A stretch of 64,000 nt of DNA from Photobacterium frigidiphilum (GCF_003025615.1 NZ_PYMJ01000004.1:62001-126000); one strand, 5' to 3'; numbered from the stretch's first letter, positions 35,308 to 45,071 are shown. Notes: generated from the letters alone by a model not told the origin. A program made the numbers and translations.

Positions 35308-36960
35308 ATGTTACTTACAAAAGATATGAATCGCTTGGCTGCTTTCAAAGTAATGCTGTCTAGCGAGAAGCGCAGGGTATGGGTATCTATTTGTAGTGCC
35401 ATACTTTGTAGTTTTGTGGAAATTATCCCTTGGCTATGTTTATATTTTTCTCTCAATGCAATCTATGAGGGAAGTTCCCCTTATATGTATTTAGCTACGA
35501 TGGCTATAGCCTTAATAGTGCGTTATGCACTTTATACGGTGGCTATCTGGTACGCTCATTTAGCGGCTTATCACATTATTCAAAAGGTCCGTCAGCATTT
35601 GGTGATGGCTTTGGCCCATATGAAAATTGATAAGCTACGTGGTCTTAAAAGAGGTGATATTGAAAAGCGTATTACGGATGATTGTCAGAGCTTAGAACCA
35701 CTTATTGCACACCATGGAACTGATATTATTAATGGTTTGCTTATGCCTGTTATTATGACTTCGTTCCTTTTTTATATAGATTGGTGGTTAGCAATTATCG
35801 CGTTGGTACCTCTTCCTTTAGCCCTCACTGCCCAGTTTCTGATGATGCGAGGCTTTGCTGATCGTCAGGAAAAATACACCAAAATTGTTTCAAACATGCA
35901 TCAGGCTCAATTGGAATTTCTGCGTAGTATTGGGGTAATGAAATTATTTGCCGTCGATGCTAACTCTTATTTGGAGTTAAGCAGAACGATGCGTTCACAT
36001 GATAAAATCGTCACGACTTATACCAAACAAATGGTGGGAGCTTGGGTTACCTTTGTTACATTGGCTCAAATTTCACTGACTTTGGTTGTACCTGTAGCAA
36101 TACTACTCGTTGAGGTAGGGCAGCTTTCTCTTGTAGACCTAGTGATGGTTGTCTGTATCAGCGCTGGGCTTCTTAAGCCGTGGTTGGATTTGACTCAAGT
36201 ATTTTCTCAGATTCAGCAATCGACCGTTTCTATCGATAGAATATTACCGCTTTGTTCATCCAATGATGGCATCAGTGTGATGTATGAGAAGCCTCTACAA
36301 GTTCTTTCTTGCGAAAATATGGCTGTTAGTCGTGGCAACTACACTGTATTCGAGAATGTAAACCTCAATATTACACCGGGACAAAGAGTGCTAATTGAAG
36401 GTGAGTCGGGTTCAGGTAAAAGCACGCTTTTATCTACTTTATCTGGGGCGCTCAGTTCTGATGCTGGTGGATGGAAAATTAACGACGACTTTGTTCATGA
36501 TTTCGATGACGAAAGTCGAAGTCGGTATATTGCAGCAGTCGACCAACATGTAAAATTCTTCACCGGAACATTGAAAGAAAACCTCCTATTATCTAAACGT
36601 GATGTTAAAGATGAAGAAATCTGGCACTTGTTAGATGCCTTTGGCTTAAAGCAATTGGTCAGCGATTTACCTAGTAAACTGAGTAGTGATATTGGAGAAA
36701 CGAATCGACTGTTTAGTGGTGGAGAGATGCAACGTCTCGCTATTATCAGGGCTGCATTAGCTAAAACGCCGATCCTTATCTTGGATGAAGCAACAGCACA
36801 TCTAGACCAATTGAATGAACAAAAAGCCTTGGCCGCACTGCGAGAATATTCTCCGAATCAAATCCAATTGATTATCAGCCATCGTTATCAACAAGTTAAA
36901 CACGTTGATGCGCATTTTAATGTCCGCTCTGGTTCTATTCATGAGGTGTCCCTTGTATAA
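35308..36960 (+). CDS. ABC transporter, YbtP-like permease/ATPase
   Basis: 550 residues: a six-helix exporter-fold membrane domain (about 1-320), then an ABC ATPase with Walker A GESGSGKST (about 369-377), signature FSGGEMQR and Walker B LILDEATAHLD. Half-transporters of this kind in siderophore loci (YbtP/YbtQ of the yersiniabactin system) import the ferri-siderophore across the inner membrane despite an exporter fold. The start ATG has TTAGGAG upstream. The gene overlaps its partner by 8 bases, suggesting a heterodimer. Confidence 0.8.
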   Translation: MLLTKDMNRLAAFKVMLSSEKRRVWVSICSAILCSFVEIIPWLCLYFSLNAIYEGSSPYMYLATMAIALIVRYALYTVAIWYAHLAAYHIIQKVRQHLVMALAHMKIDKLRGLKRGDIEKRITDDCQSLEPLIAHHGTDIINGLLMPVIMTSFLFYIDWWLAIIALVPLPLALTAQFLMMRGFADRQEKYTKIVSNMHQAQLEFLRSIGVMKLFAVDANSYLELSRTMRSHDKIVTTYTKQMVGAWVTFVTLAQISLTLVVPVAILLVEVGQLSLVDLVMVVCISAGLLKPWLDLTQVFSQIQQSTVSIDRILPLCSSNDGISVMYEKPLQVLSCENMAVSRGNYTVFENVNLNITPGQRVLIEGESGSGKSTLLSTLSGALSSDAGGWKINDDFVHDFDDESRSRYIAAVDQHVKFFTGTLKENLLLSKRDVKDEEIWHLLDAFGLKQLVSDLPSKLSSDIGETNRLFSGGEMQRLAIIRAALAKTPILILDEATAHLDQLNEQKALAALREYSPNQIQLIISHRYQQVKHVDAHFNVRSGSIHEVSLV

Positions 36961-38641
36961 CGTTAAACAGTTAATTAATCATAGTGGAGCAAAAACCGGT
37001 CAGTTCTGGCTTGGCTTAGTTGGAAAAATAGCAACAGAGTCTATTCCATTAATAATATGGCTAATGTTGTTCTCCTTTATATTGTCATTAAACGTACTGC
37101 CATTCGCCTATATGGCACTTGTGGCTTTGGCTGTCATTGCCGTTCAGTTTGTTTTGGGGAAAAGTGCCAGAAAGAGTTTTTTGGGAGCCTATAAAATAAC
37201 TCACCACCTACGCAGTCAACTTTTAACTGATATTCGTCGCCAGCCACTTGCTACCCTTAAAGGTAAGGGGCTCGGTGAAAAGATGAAACTCATCACAACA
37301 GATTTGAAGCAATTTGAAGACATATTTAGCCACATGATTGTTGAGTTCGTTGCCGCTTGGGTCATACCTATTGCTATGGTGATAATTCTTTTGTGGGTCC
37401 AGCCTCTGATTGCATTGGCTATGCTGGGGATGTTTCTGTTGGCTTTGGGTGTTTTAGTGATGTCTGAGAAAACATTTAGTCAAAAAGCAGAACACTATCA
37501 CCACGCGAATATAGACAGTGCCAACCAACTTCTTGAGTACATAGATTGCCTACCCATGCTGCGTGGATTCGCGCAAAGTAACAAATTGGCAAAACCATTG
37601 TGCGACAAGATTGAACAGCAGAGACATGAGGGGTTAGGGCTTGAATGGGCTGGTGGCACGGGGGTGCTTATGGCGACTTTAGTCTTTGAGTTTGTATTGG
37701 TGCTAAATATTGCTCTGTCTGTGTGGTTTATTGATCAAGGAACGCTTTCCCTTCCTCAGTTTTTAGTTGTTACGGCAGCAACCATCGCTTGTATTCGTCC
37801 ATTGGCTCGAATGACGGTATATGCTGCATTGCTTAGATATATGCTTAAAGCCGCTAGCCGCTTACAACTTCTTTCTCAGTTACCACAACAGAAAGAAGAA
37901 GGTGTTGAGCCTCACTCATTTGACGTTTGCTTATCTGATGTCGATCTTACTCTAGAAGGGACTCCTGTACTCAAGGGGATAAACTTAAAAGTTGCTGAAG
38001 GCGAACATATTGCTCTGGTTGGCAAGAGTGGGGCTGGGAAATCAACGTTGCTCGACTTAATTGCTGCTTTCCATATTCCTAATTCGGGATCTATATCATT
38101 AGGTAATAAAACGATTGAAGAGGTCGGTACCAGGCACTGGTATCGTCATATCTCTTACGTTACTCAGGATGTGCAGCTGCTCGGTGGTAGTTTACGAGAC
38201 AACTTATTATTAGCGAAGCCAAGCGCAGATGATGACATGCTCTTTGAAGTGATTGAGTCAGCAGGCTTGACCGCCTTGGTAACAAGACTACCTGAAGGAT
38301 TCGATACGCTAATTGGTGAAAATGGTAACCAACTTTCTGGTGGAGAGCGTCAAAGGCTTTCAATCGCGAGAGCATTATTACACGACGCTCCGGTACTTCT
38401 TTTGGATGAGATTACCTCGGCATTGGACACCAATACTCAAGCTCAGGTATTAAATTCGATCGAGAAGCTATCAAAGGGGAAAACAGTAATTTCAGTGGCT
38501 CACCGGCTAGAAACCATCAAAAGTGCTGATAGAATCTACGTGATGGAAAAAGGGCAAATAATTGATTCTGGTGAGCATGATGAGTTGGTTGCAACGCAAC
38601 CTGATTATCGTCAGTTGTGGCAGGCAGGCCAAGTGGCTTAA
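36953..38641 (+). CDS. ABC transporter, YbtQ-like permease/ATPase
   Basis: 562 residues from TTG at 36953, which has GAGG seven bases upstream; an ATG at 36941 is the alternative. Six-helix membrane domain followed by ABC ATPase with Walker A GKSGAGKST, signature LSGGERQR and Walker B LLLDEITSALD (Ile in place of the usual Ala; the preceding Glu, which is the catalytic base, is retained). It is the probable second half of the transporter started by the previous gene. Ends at a strong hairpin at 38673. Confidence 0.8.
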   Translation: MYNVKQLINHSGAKTGQFWLGLVGKIATESIPLIIWLMLFSFILSLNVLPFAYMALVALAVIAVQFVLGKSARKSFLGAYKITHHLRSQLLTDIRRQPLATLKGKGLGEKMKLITTDLKQFEDIFSHMIVEFVAAWVIPIAMVIILLWVQPLIALAMLGMFLLALGVLVMSEKTFSQKAEHYHHANIDSANQLLEYIDCLPMLRGFAQSNKLAKPLCDKIEQQRHEGLGLEWAGGTGVLMATLVFEFVLVLNIALSVWFIDQGTLSLPQFLVVTAATIACIRPLARMTVYAALLRYMLKAASRLQLLSQLPQQKEEGVEPHSFDVCLSDVDLTLEGTPVLKGINLKVAEGEHIALVGKSGAGKSTLLDLIAAFHIPNSGSISLGNKTIEEVGTRHWYRHISYVTQDVQLLGGSLRDNLLLAKPSADDDMLFEVIESAGLTALVTRLPEGFDTLIGENGNQLSGGERQRLSIARALLHDAPVLLLDEITSALDTNTQAQVLNSIEKLSKGKTVISVAHRLETIKSADRIYVMEKGQIIDSGEHDELVATQPDYRQLWQAGQVA

Positions 38642-38672
38642 ACGCTCTTAGTTCTGTTAGGCCGATCTATAT

Positions 38673-38705
38673 CTCTATGCTGGTTCATTGCGAACCAGCA
38701 TAGAG
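38673..38705. terminator. Bidirectional hairpin between convergent genes
   Basis: A perfect 14-bp stem, CTCTATGCTGGTTC (38673-38686) and GAACCAGCATAGAG (38692-38705), loop of five. It lies between the convergent ABC and MFS genes. No long T-run on either side, so it may act mainly as an RNA 3'-end protector. Confidence 0.6.
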
Positions 38706-38726
38706 TAAGCCTTTGGAGTTTATCTA

Positions 38727-39995
38727 TTAGTTTTTTTGTGTATTTAGTGTGCCTTCACTAAACGTATTGCGGGATGCTAAGTCGGAAAAGCGTGTTATCT
38801 GATAAGCAGCAAAACACGTAGCGATAATGGCAAGAGAGTAGTGAGCTGAGTAACCTAAATAAGATATTAGCCAACCACACAGTACTGCCATAATAATGGT
38901 CACGATCATATCCATAGATTGAAACAAGGAATAATCGATGCCAGCTTGCGAACCGTATGACCATTCCATCATCAGTGTGTACAGTGCTAAGAACTTGGCT
39001 GCTGATATAACTGCATTAAGGATGAAAAGCACCTCTAACATGTAAGGGATGTTGACTAAACTGGCAGAATATAAGAAGAAACCAGTATATAGGATGGCTT
39101 CTACTGCTAAGCAAATAGTGAGCATCTTTATCGCATTGATGTGCTTTATTGCCCAACCACTCAAAGCAACACCAATGAAACCTGTAAGTGCACCACCGCC
39201 AGCGACAAGCAGCCCCAGATTTTCTAAGTTAATCCCTTTTTCGTAGAGAAAAGGCATCATCATAGACAATACGCCGCGAGTACCAATTTGGCATAACATA
39301 ATTAGGAAGAGCCCACGCCTTACTTTAGAGCTTGAAAATGCACTTTTAAGAGATGGGGTTGAAACGTCCTTTATAGTTGGTTGTGATGTTGTCCGGCTAA
39401 ATAACTGGAGTGTTGGAAGCGACATTATGATAACCAAGCCCATTAGAGCGAACAGAGCAACCTGCCAATCTACTGCGCCTGTTAAATAGATAAACAGGCC
39501 ACCACCAAAGATGGCGCCAAGGTATGCCCCCCCGACTTGCATTACATTTCCGATTCTTCTCTTAGAACGAGGCAGTTGATCTACAGCCAATCCATCAGTG
39601 CTCATATCTGCAATAGTAGAAAACATCGCGAGCGCGAAAACACATAGGAATAAAAGCGACAGCTGATGCAAAGCTTGAGTAAAAGCAAGTATCCCTAGGA
39701 TGACTAAGATCGCTACCTGAGCGAATAGGACTAGATACCCGTGATTCTTCAAGGTATCACCTTTCTTTCTTATTTTTTCCAAGTATGGCGACCAAAGAAA
39801 TTTCAGTGCCCAAGGAAGTATCGCAAGATAAAAAAGCCCTATTTGTGATGTAGAAACGTCTTGCGACTTTAATACAGCAGGCATCCCCTGCAGAGTAAAC
39901 ATGCCAATCAAACTTTGAGTCGTGTAGACGCCTGCCATAATAGAGAGCAGCGAAGATAATTTTAAACCAGAAGTAAGGCGAGTCGGGAAGGTCAT
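38727..39995 (-). CDS. RhtX/FptX/YbtX-type siderophore MFS transporter
   Basis: 422 residues, 12 predicted helices. The start (SSLLSIMAGVYTTQSLIGMF) and the LPWALKFLWSPYLEKIR loop after helix 2 are typical of RhtX/FptX, the single-protein siderophore importers of rhizobia and Pseudomonas, and of YbtX in the yersiniabactin locus. It may transport the siderophore through the inner membrane as an alternative or complement to the ABC pair. The stop is four bases from the receptor gene's end, on the same strand, so the receptor and this protein form an operon. Confidence 0.8.
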   Translation of the reverse strand: MTFPTRLTSGLKLSSLLSIMAGVYTTQSLIGMFTLQGMPAVLKSQDVSTSQIGLFYLAILPWALKFLWSPYLEKIRKKGDTLKNHGYLVLFAQVAILVILGILAFTQALHQLSLLFLCVFALAMFSTIADMSTDGLAVDQLPRSKRRIGNVMQVGGAYLGAIFGGGLFIYLTGAVDWQVALFALMGLVIIMSLPTLQLFSRTTSQPTIKDVSTPSLKSAFSSSKVRRGLFLIMLCQIGTRGVLSMMMPFLYEKGINLENLGLLVAGGGALTGFIGVALSGWAIKHINAIKMLTICLAVEAILYTGFFLYSASLVNIPYMLEVLFILNAVISAAKFLALYTLMMEWSYGSQAGIDYSLFQSMDMIVTIIMAVLCGWLISYLGYSAHYSLAIIATCFAAYQITRFSDLASRNTFSEGTLNTQKN

Positions 39996-39999
39996 CTAG

Positions 40000-41967
40000 T
40001 TACCACTCCATCTTTGCGTTTAGTCCTACTTCTCGTCCAGTACCGTAGTTGCTAAGTGAAGTACCTGCCATCGCAAATGAATAGGTTTTGTATTCTTTAT
40101 CGGTAATGTTATTGCTAAAGAGTCGGAAAGACAGGTGATCGTTGAAGTCATAAACGATCGCGACATCCACTAGCGCGTAACCTTCTTGTGATAGGGTGTT
40201 GCTTTCATTGAAATACATTTTAGATGTGTAGCGAGCGTTGGATACCAGCGAGATCTCGCCTTCGACTAATGATTGGGGTAAGAAATACTCTACACCAACG
40301 GTAGCCGTTGTGTCAGGAGCGTAAGGTAAACGATTTCCTTCTAGTCCACCATTACCAGATTCAAATGTAGATCTTCCTGATGTACCAGCAAGATTCAGCG
40401 TTAGGTCATCCGTTGGATAGAAAGCTAGCTCTAGTTCTAAACCTAGGCTTTTAGCATCGCCATGATTACTCAGTTTTTGGCTTCCAGGTGCACCGGTATA
40501 GAGCTGGACGTCTTTGGTTTCAATTAAATATAGTGCCCCGCTTAGGTCCACACTATTATCTAACAGAGTTGTACGCCAGCCTAATTCCCAATTGAGTGAT
40601 TTCTCGGCATCAAATCCATCTTTATCGCTGTTACTACGTGGTGCAGCACTGAAGCCACTTGGGCGATAGCCACTAGTCAAAGATGCATACAGTCGAGAGT
40701 GCTCATTGGCTTGCCAGCCGATAGCAGCCTTGGGTGATATTATATTTTCAGATTTGCTTTGATCATACGCTGAAATGCCCCATGCTGCATTTCCTGCGTA
40801 GTCTGAGTTAGTCGACATTCGAGAAGCGCGGAGGCCAAAGGTCAGGTCTACTGTGTTTGTCATTGCATACGTTGACTGCCCGAACAATGCGTAAGTATCC
40901 GTCGAAATTTTGTTTTGTGAACCTGAGTTTACGTCAAATTGGCGATTTTCAAAATAACCTCCAAAAAGGGCTGTCAGAGCATCGTTGAAATGTGTGTTAA
41001 CTCGCAGCTCTTGACTGAATGTATTTTGGTCTTCTACCCACGTGCCACCGATAAAGGTACGATCTACATCTCTGTCTTGGTAGGCTGTGATACTGGTTAG
41101 TTGGGCGCTTCCGAAGTCATATCCAACATTTAGTGATACCGTATTCACATTACGTTTAAGCTCAGGTATGTCTTGGTTTGTCTCTTTTTTGTCAAATTCA
41201 GCTTTAGTCAGATACCATTCCTCATGGCTGTCGAGATCATCAGCTGAAAAAGATAAGGTCGCGTTAAGAGGAGAATCATCGGGTATATAGTGCAAACGCG
41301 CCATTCCGCTAATTTCTTTAGTTTCGTTGGCTTTCTTAGTGTTGCTCGGCACGTGCGTAATGTTCCCCTCACCCTTTAGAGAACGAATCACTACGTCAGC
41401 GTATATTACGTCGCTGAGTGCGATAGCGGTGGAAGCATCAAGTTGTTGGCTTTGGTTACTGTATGTGACACCCGCAGAGGCTTTCGGCTGATTTGTCGCT
41501 TTCTTAGTAACAATGTTAATGATGCCGCCTTGCGCATTGCCCCCATATAAAGTTCCTTGCGGGCCTCTTAGCAATTCAACGCGTTCAACATTTAACAGCT
41601 GCTGTGTAAGGAAAGCAGCGTCCTGTAAGACCCCATCAACATAGATGCCAATTGTCGGTGAGTGATAATCCGGAGAACTGATACCCCTAATCGTTGTATT
41701 GGCATATGTGCGGTTACCACGAGTTTGAATGACTAAGCCTGGGAACGCTTTTTCAAGGTCTTTGACTTCATGTATGCCCGCTTTTTCAAGCTCATCGCCT
41801 GTTTTAACAATAACTGAGTTGTTAACTCTACCTATAGGTGTACCTTGCTTTGTTGCTTCGACAATAATGACATCTTGAACATTATCTTGAGCAAACGTGT
41901 TGTAACTTAGCGTAGTAATAGCAACGCATAATGCGATTGGAGACAGCTTGAAACATTTCTTGTACAT
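40000..41967 (-). CDS. FyuA-like TonB-dependent siderophore receptor
   Basis: 655 residues: signal peptide 1-26, then a TonB-box region (DVIIVEATK), a plug with IRGISSPDYHSPTIGIYVDG and VELLRGPQGTLYGGNAQGGI, and a 22-strand barrel. The C-terminal half is strikingly similar in pattern to FyuA/Psn, the yersiniabactin/pesticin receptor (for example KDVQLYTGAPGSQKLSNHGD against FyuA from memory). Receptor genes of this type import ferric phenolate-thiazoline siderophores such as yersiniabactin or piscibactin. Four bases separate it from the MFS gene downstream. Confidence 0.85.
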   Translation of the reverse strand: MYKKCFKLSPIALCVAITTLSYNTFAQDNVQDVIIVEATKQGTPIGRVNNSVIVKTGDELEKAGIHEVKDLEKAFPGLVIQTRGNRTYANTTIRGISSPDYHSPTIGIYVDGVLQDAAFLTQQLLNVERVELLRGPQGTLYGGNAQGGIINIVTKKATNQPKASAGVTYSNQSQQLDASTAIALSDVIYADVVIRSLKGEGNITHVPSNTKKANETKEISGMARLHYIPDDSPLNATLSFSADDLDSHEEWYLTKAEFDKKETNQDIPELKRNVNTVSLNVGYDFGSAQLTSITAYQDRDVDRTFIGGTWVEDQNTFSQELRVNTHFNDALTALFGGYFENRQFDVNSGSQNKISTDTYALFGQSTYAMTNTVDLTFGLRASRMSTNSDYAGNAAWGISAYDQSKSENIISPKAAIGWQANEHSRLYASLTSGYRPSGFSAAPRSNSDKDGFDAEKSLNWELGWRTTLLDNSVDLSGALYLIETKDVQLYTGAPGSQKLSNHGDAKSLGLELELAFYPTDDLTLNLAGTSGRSTFESGNGGLEGNRLPYAPDTTATVGVEYFLPQSLVEGEISLVSNARYTSKMYFNESNTLSQEGYALVDVAIVYDFNDHLSFRLFSNNITDKEYKTYSFAMAGTSLSNYGTGREVGLNAKMEW

Positions 41968-42000
41968 CTTCTTTTTCCTTGAGGTTTAGCTTTATGACTA

Positions 42001-42090
42001 TATATTGCAAATTTCCGCTTCTACTCGCTAACTCAATAAGGTGAAAAAAAAACACGAATAGACTTTTTGATGATGGATATTTGCGATAAA
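42001..42090. promoter_or_regulatory. Inverted 16-base operator pair upstream of receptor gene
   Basis: GGATATTTGCGATAAA at 42075-42090 and, on the opposite strand, GGAAATTTGCAATATA at 42001-42016 match at 13 of 16 positions. The pair lies 34-123 bases upstream of the receptor start. Inverted half-site pairs at this distance fit the AraC/YbtA type of regulator encoded next door. Confidence 0.5.
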
Positions 42091-42095
42091 GCAAC

Positions 42096-42122
42096 AGTCA
42101 CCTTGGAAAGGTGACTTTTATT
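42096..42122 (+). terminator. Hairpin with T-run inside receptor promoter region
   Basis: A 9-bp perfect stem, AGTCACCTT (42096-42104) with AAGGTGACT (42108-42116), loop GGA, then TTTATTT. Both flanking genes run on the minus strand; the upstream regulator gene ends at 42223. It may stop minus-strand readthrough from the regulator or act on an antisense transcript. Confidence 0.5.
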
Positions 42123-42222
42123 TGAAAAGAGCTCCCTGATGTTAATTTTTCAGCACTAGACGATATGAACAGTTCTGCTTTTTCTAGCTAGAGTAGAAAC
42201 TTAATGAAGGGGATTCACTCTA

Positions 42223-43188
42223 CTAGTAACTTAGAGCGATGCGCTGTGTATTACTTTTATTTGAATACGAAGACGGTGTGCATCCGAACTCTTTTTTAAA
42301 GGCTGCAGCAAAATGCCCATGATTGGCATACCCAACTTCTAAGGCAATGTGGGAAATTGGGTTTTTCCCTAGAGAAAGAAGCCTTACAGCTTTAGACATT
42401 CTTTGTTGAAGAATATATTGGTGGATGGTGGTGTTAAACTCTTTACGAAACCACTGCTTTAAAGAGGTTTCATTTGTACCAATTCTGCGAGCCAATTGAG
42501 TAATAGTTGGCGGTAGCACAAACTCTTTATCCAAGATCTCAATTGCTTTCTCTAAGCCTTTGCTACTGTCCATGCGTTGGGGGAGGGTGACTTCCTCTTG
42601 TAGCAGGTAGCGTGCAGCATCACTGATGAATGAATATGCGAGGTGGCGATGTATGCTAGCGTTGGATTTTGTATTAGGTTCGGACAACTTTTCAGCGATA
42701 CGATGAAATTGAGAGCTTGCCGATTTCATTATCAAAAATGGCTCTCGCTGCTCTAGTTTTCTTTTGGTGAGTAAGCCAATTTGCATGACATCGATATACT
42801 CAAGTAGAACTCGTCTTGGAACTTGTAAGGCAAAAAGTTTTGTTGACTGAGGTTGATAACGACAGAGTCCAGCTCTGGTGTCTGAGTAGCACAATGCTAT
42901 CGCGTTACTTGGAAAAATTCTGGGTGCTTTGAGGCTATCAATTTGATAATAAACAGCGCTGCCTAAATTGAGCATGACAGTAACCGTATCGTACTCAGTT
43001 TTATCTGGAGTATCGAGTTGGACAGGGGCATAGAACCGCCCCATAAATAGGCTTAGAACCACTTCTTCGTTAAGCGCACAACAACGTAATGAGAACTCAC
43101 AGTCGTTATGCTTAAACAGTATATTCTCATTGGTTTGAATGGATTCTTCCATTAGTTCCAAATTAAAGGGGACTGTATAGTAGGCCAT
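42223..43188 (-). CDS. AraC-family regulator, YbtA-like
   Basis: 321 residues from ATG 43188 (the upstream start 43227 would overlap a Fur-like box). The C-terminal about 100 residues form two helix-turn-helix units with PTITQLARRIGTNETSLKQW and ISHIALEVGYANHGHFAAAF, the AraC/XylS signature. The N-terminal part would sense a ferri-siderophore, as YbtA senses ferric yersiniabactin. It is next to the FyuA-like receptor gene, on the same strand. Role inferred: activator of the uptake genes. Confidence 0.8.
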   Translation of the reverse strand: MAYYTVPFNLELMEESIQTNENILFKHNDCEFSLRCCALNEEVVLSLFMGRFYAPVQLDTPDKTEYDTVTVMLNLGSAVYYQIDSLKAPRIFPSNAIALCYSDTRAGLCRYQPQSTKLFALQVPRRVLLEYIDVMQIGLLTKRKLEQREPFLIMKSASSQFHRIAEKLSEPNTKSNASIHRHLAYSFISDAARYLLQEEVTLPQRMDSSKGLEKAIEILDKEFVLPPTITQLARRIGTNETSLKQWFRKEFNTTIHQYILQQRMSKAVRLLSLGKNPISHIALEVGYANHGHFAAAFKKEFGCTPSSYSNKSNTQRIALSY

Positions 43189-43210
43189 AGTTAAATAACA
43201 ATCATAACGT

Positions 43211-43229
43211 AAATGATAATGATGCACAT
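43211..43229 (-). promoter_or_regulatory. Fur-box-like site before YbtA-like gene
   Basis: AAATGATAATGATGCACAT contains the GATAATGAT core of the E. coli Fur box, whose consensus is three GATAAT-type hexamers. It begins 23 bases upstream of the start 43188. The third hexamer is degenerate. Iron-dependent repression is plausible. Confidence 0.5.
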
Positions 43230-43382
43230 TACCACTTAAGGGTGTGAGGAATCCATAAAAATAATATATTCAACAGTTAAATTTATCGGTTTGATTATTA
43301 AGTTTATTTCATATAAATGATTAGGTGGACGCTTTCATTACAATAAGTTCTTTTTGAACACTACATACTGACGAAAGTACAA

Positions 43383-44363
43383 TTACTGACGCTGTCGACG
43401 ATATTGAAGAGGCTTTTCTCCAGAGTATTGTTTAAATAGCTTACTGAAATACGAAGGGCTGGAATAACCGATGTTGTATACAATGTCGATGATAGGTTTA
43501 TCAGTATATAACAGCTCTTTGGCAGCAACTTCCATGCGGGCTTGTTGCAAAGCTTTAGAGAATGTATTGTCAAACAGCAATTTAAAGCCACGTTTAAAAC
43601 TCGTTTCATTAGTACCGACTTCTTTGCAGATCTCTTTAATAGACCAGTTTTCCCCCGGCTTAGATGTTATCAAAGTATGGGCTTTGCGTACTTTGTTGAG
43701 TGTGCGGCTAGATAAACATGAATATTCATGGTCTGTCTTATTGCTCTTAATCATCTCAAGCTGGTCTAGTATTTTCGACAAACAGTGATAGGCCTGTAAG
43801 ACGGCAAGCAGATTGTCGGTGACGCCTGATTCTTTGTTCGTCAGTTCTGTCTGTAATTGATTGATGAACTGCTGGATCTCAATGATTGTATTAAATACTA
43901 AAGGTATATTATCGGTTTGTGGATTGATGCCACTTTCTTGGAATTTTGCGCTCATTTGCTGATAAATAGGGCTAAGATAATTACAATCAAATCGAATATC
44001 GGCAATTTCTATATAGCTTTCTTTTTCGCTGATAAAGACATCGTTAAATGTGTTTTCTGAAAAAATGAGTACACTTTTTCCTTTCTGTAATTGCTTGGGT
44101 TCATCTTTTCCATTGTGCCAACGAATGTTGTCTCCTTTAACAACCGTTAGGAGACGAAGGAAGGTGGTCTTTTTGTTCTGACCCTCTTGATGAGATGTAC
44201 ATCCACCATACCCGGAAAGGGTATGTATTTGGCAGCCTAAGCAATCACCAACAGAGCTGCCTAAAGGTGCCTTGTCAAAACTAGAAATTAGTTGGTCATG
44301 AGTAGAATTAATGTTGGTAATAGGAATAGAATTTGAGCCGTGTTTCATATAATGCTTGTTCAT
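43383..44363 (-). CDS. Second AraC-family regulator
   Basis: 326 residues. The AraC DNA-binding half is clear (WSIKEICKEVGTNETSFKRG and IVYNIGYSSPSYFSKLFKQY, about 230-322). The sensor half contains a Cys-rich stretch, GDCLGCQIHTLSGYGGC (about 39-55), unusual for the family and possibly metal or redox sensing. It shares the GTNETS-x-K recognition-helix motif with its neighbour, so the two may bind similar sites. It precedes the YbtA-like gene on the same strand. Confidence 0.8.
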   Translation of the reverse strand: MNKHYMKHGSNSIPITNINSTHDQLISSFDKAPLGSSVGDCLGCQIHTLSGYGGCTSHQEGQNKKTTFLRLLTVVKGDNIRWHNGKDEPKQLQKGKSVLIFSENTFNDVFISEKESYIEIADIRFDCNYLSPIYQQMSAKFQESGINPQTDNIPLVFNTIIEIQQFINQLQTELTNKESGVTDNLLAVLQAYHCLSKILDQLEMIKSNKTDHEYSCLSSRTLNKVRKAHTLITSKPGENWSIKEICKEVGTNETSFKRGFKLLFDNTFSKALQQARMEVAAKELLYTDKPIIDIVYNIGYSSPSYFSKLFKQYSGEKPLQYRRQRQ

Positions 44364-44620
44364 TTTTTATCGTCCGAAATAGCGTGGTCAGCTCGTGCAT
44401 ATGTATACTGCAGCTTGATTTGGAAATTTGTTGCACGACAATACCGAGCATTTCTCTATCTGGTCTTTATAATATTGTATTTTAGTGAGCTTCAAGTGTA
44501 TAAACCAGAACCTCCATTCTGTTGAGGAATCGGTTATTTGTCTACTCAGATTAGAAGTGATTTTCTACATCATTTGGTCTAATTTGAGTAGTTGATATTT
44601 TTACAATCAAGGATGGCGTT

Positions 44621-44694
<74 letters not shown>

Positions 44695-45071
44695 AGAGCC
44701 AGTCAGTGATTGTACATTTATGCTCGGTTCTGTTGTTGCAAAATCTTGTTCGAGTAAATTTGGTGCCATACCAACTTATATCCACGTTCCATTTAACTGC
44801 AATTTATTGATTTTTTTAGATCATTTTTATTTTTATGGCAAGTTTTTAATTTGTTAGGTCGTAATATAACGTGCATATTTTAATTGTATTTTTTTGTTGA
44901 TTTTAGAGTGTTAATGGATTATCTGAAAATATAATAGTTTTTAATTGGTTGATAAAAGTTAAATGAATCAGTCGTTTAAAGCTGATGTCTAATAATCTCA
45001 ACATTGAGAGGCACATATTTATACAAAATGATAAATAATTACAATCGTCAATATCATAATGAGGGTTGAGC
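44695..45071. other. AT-rich promoter region of regulator
   Basis: About 380 bases without a gene I can support; strongly AT-rich. It must hold the promoter of the LuxR-type regulator at 45072. No recognised operator. Confidence 0.4.
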
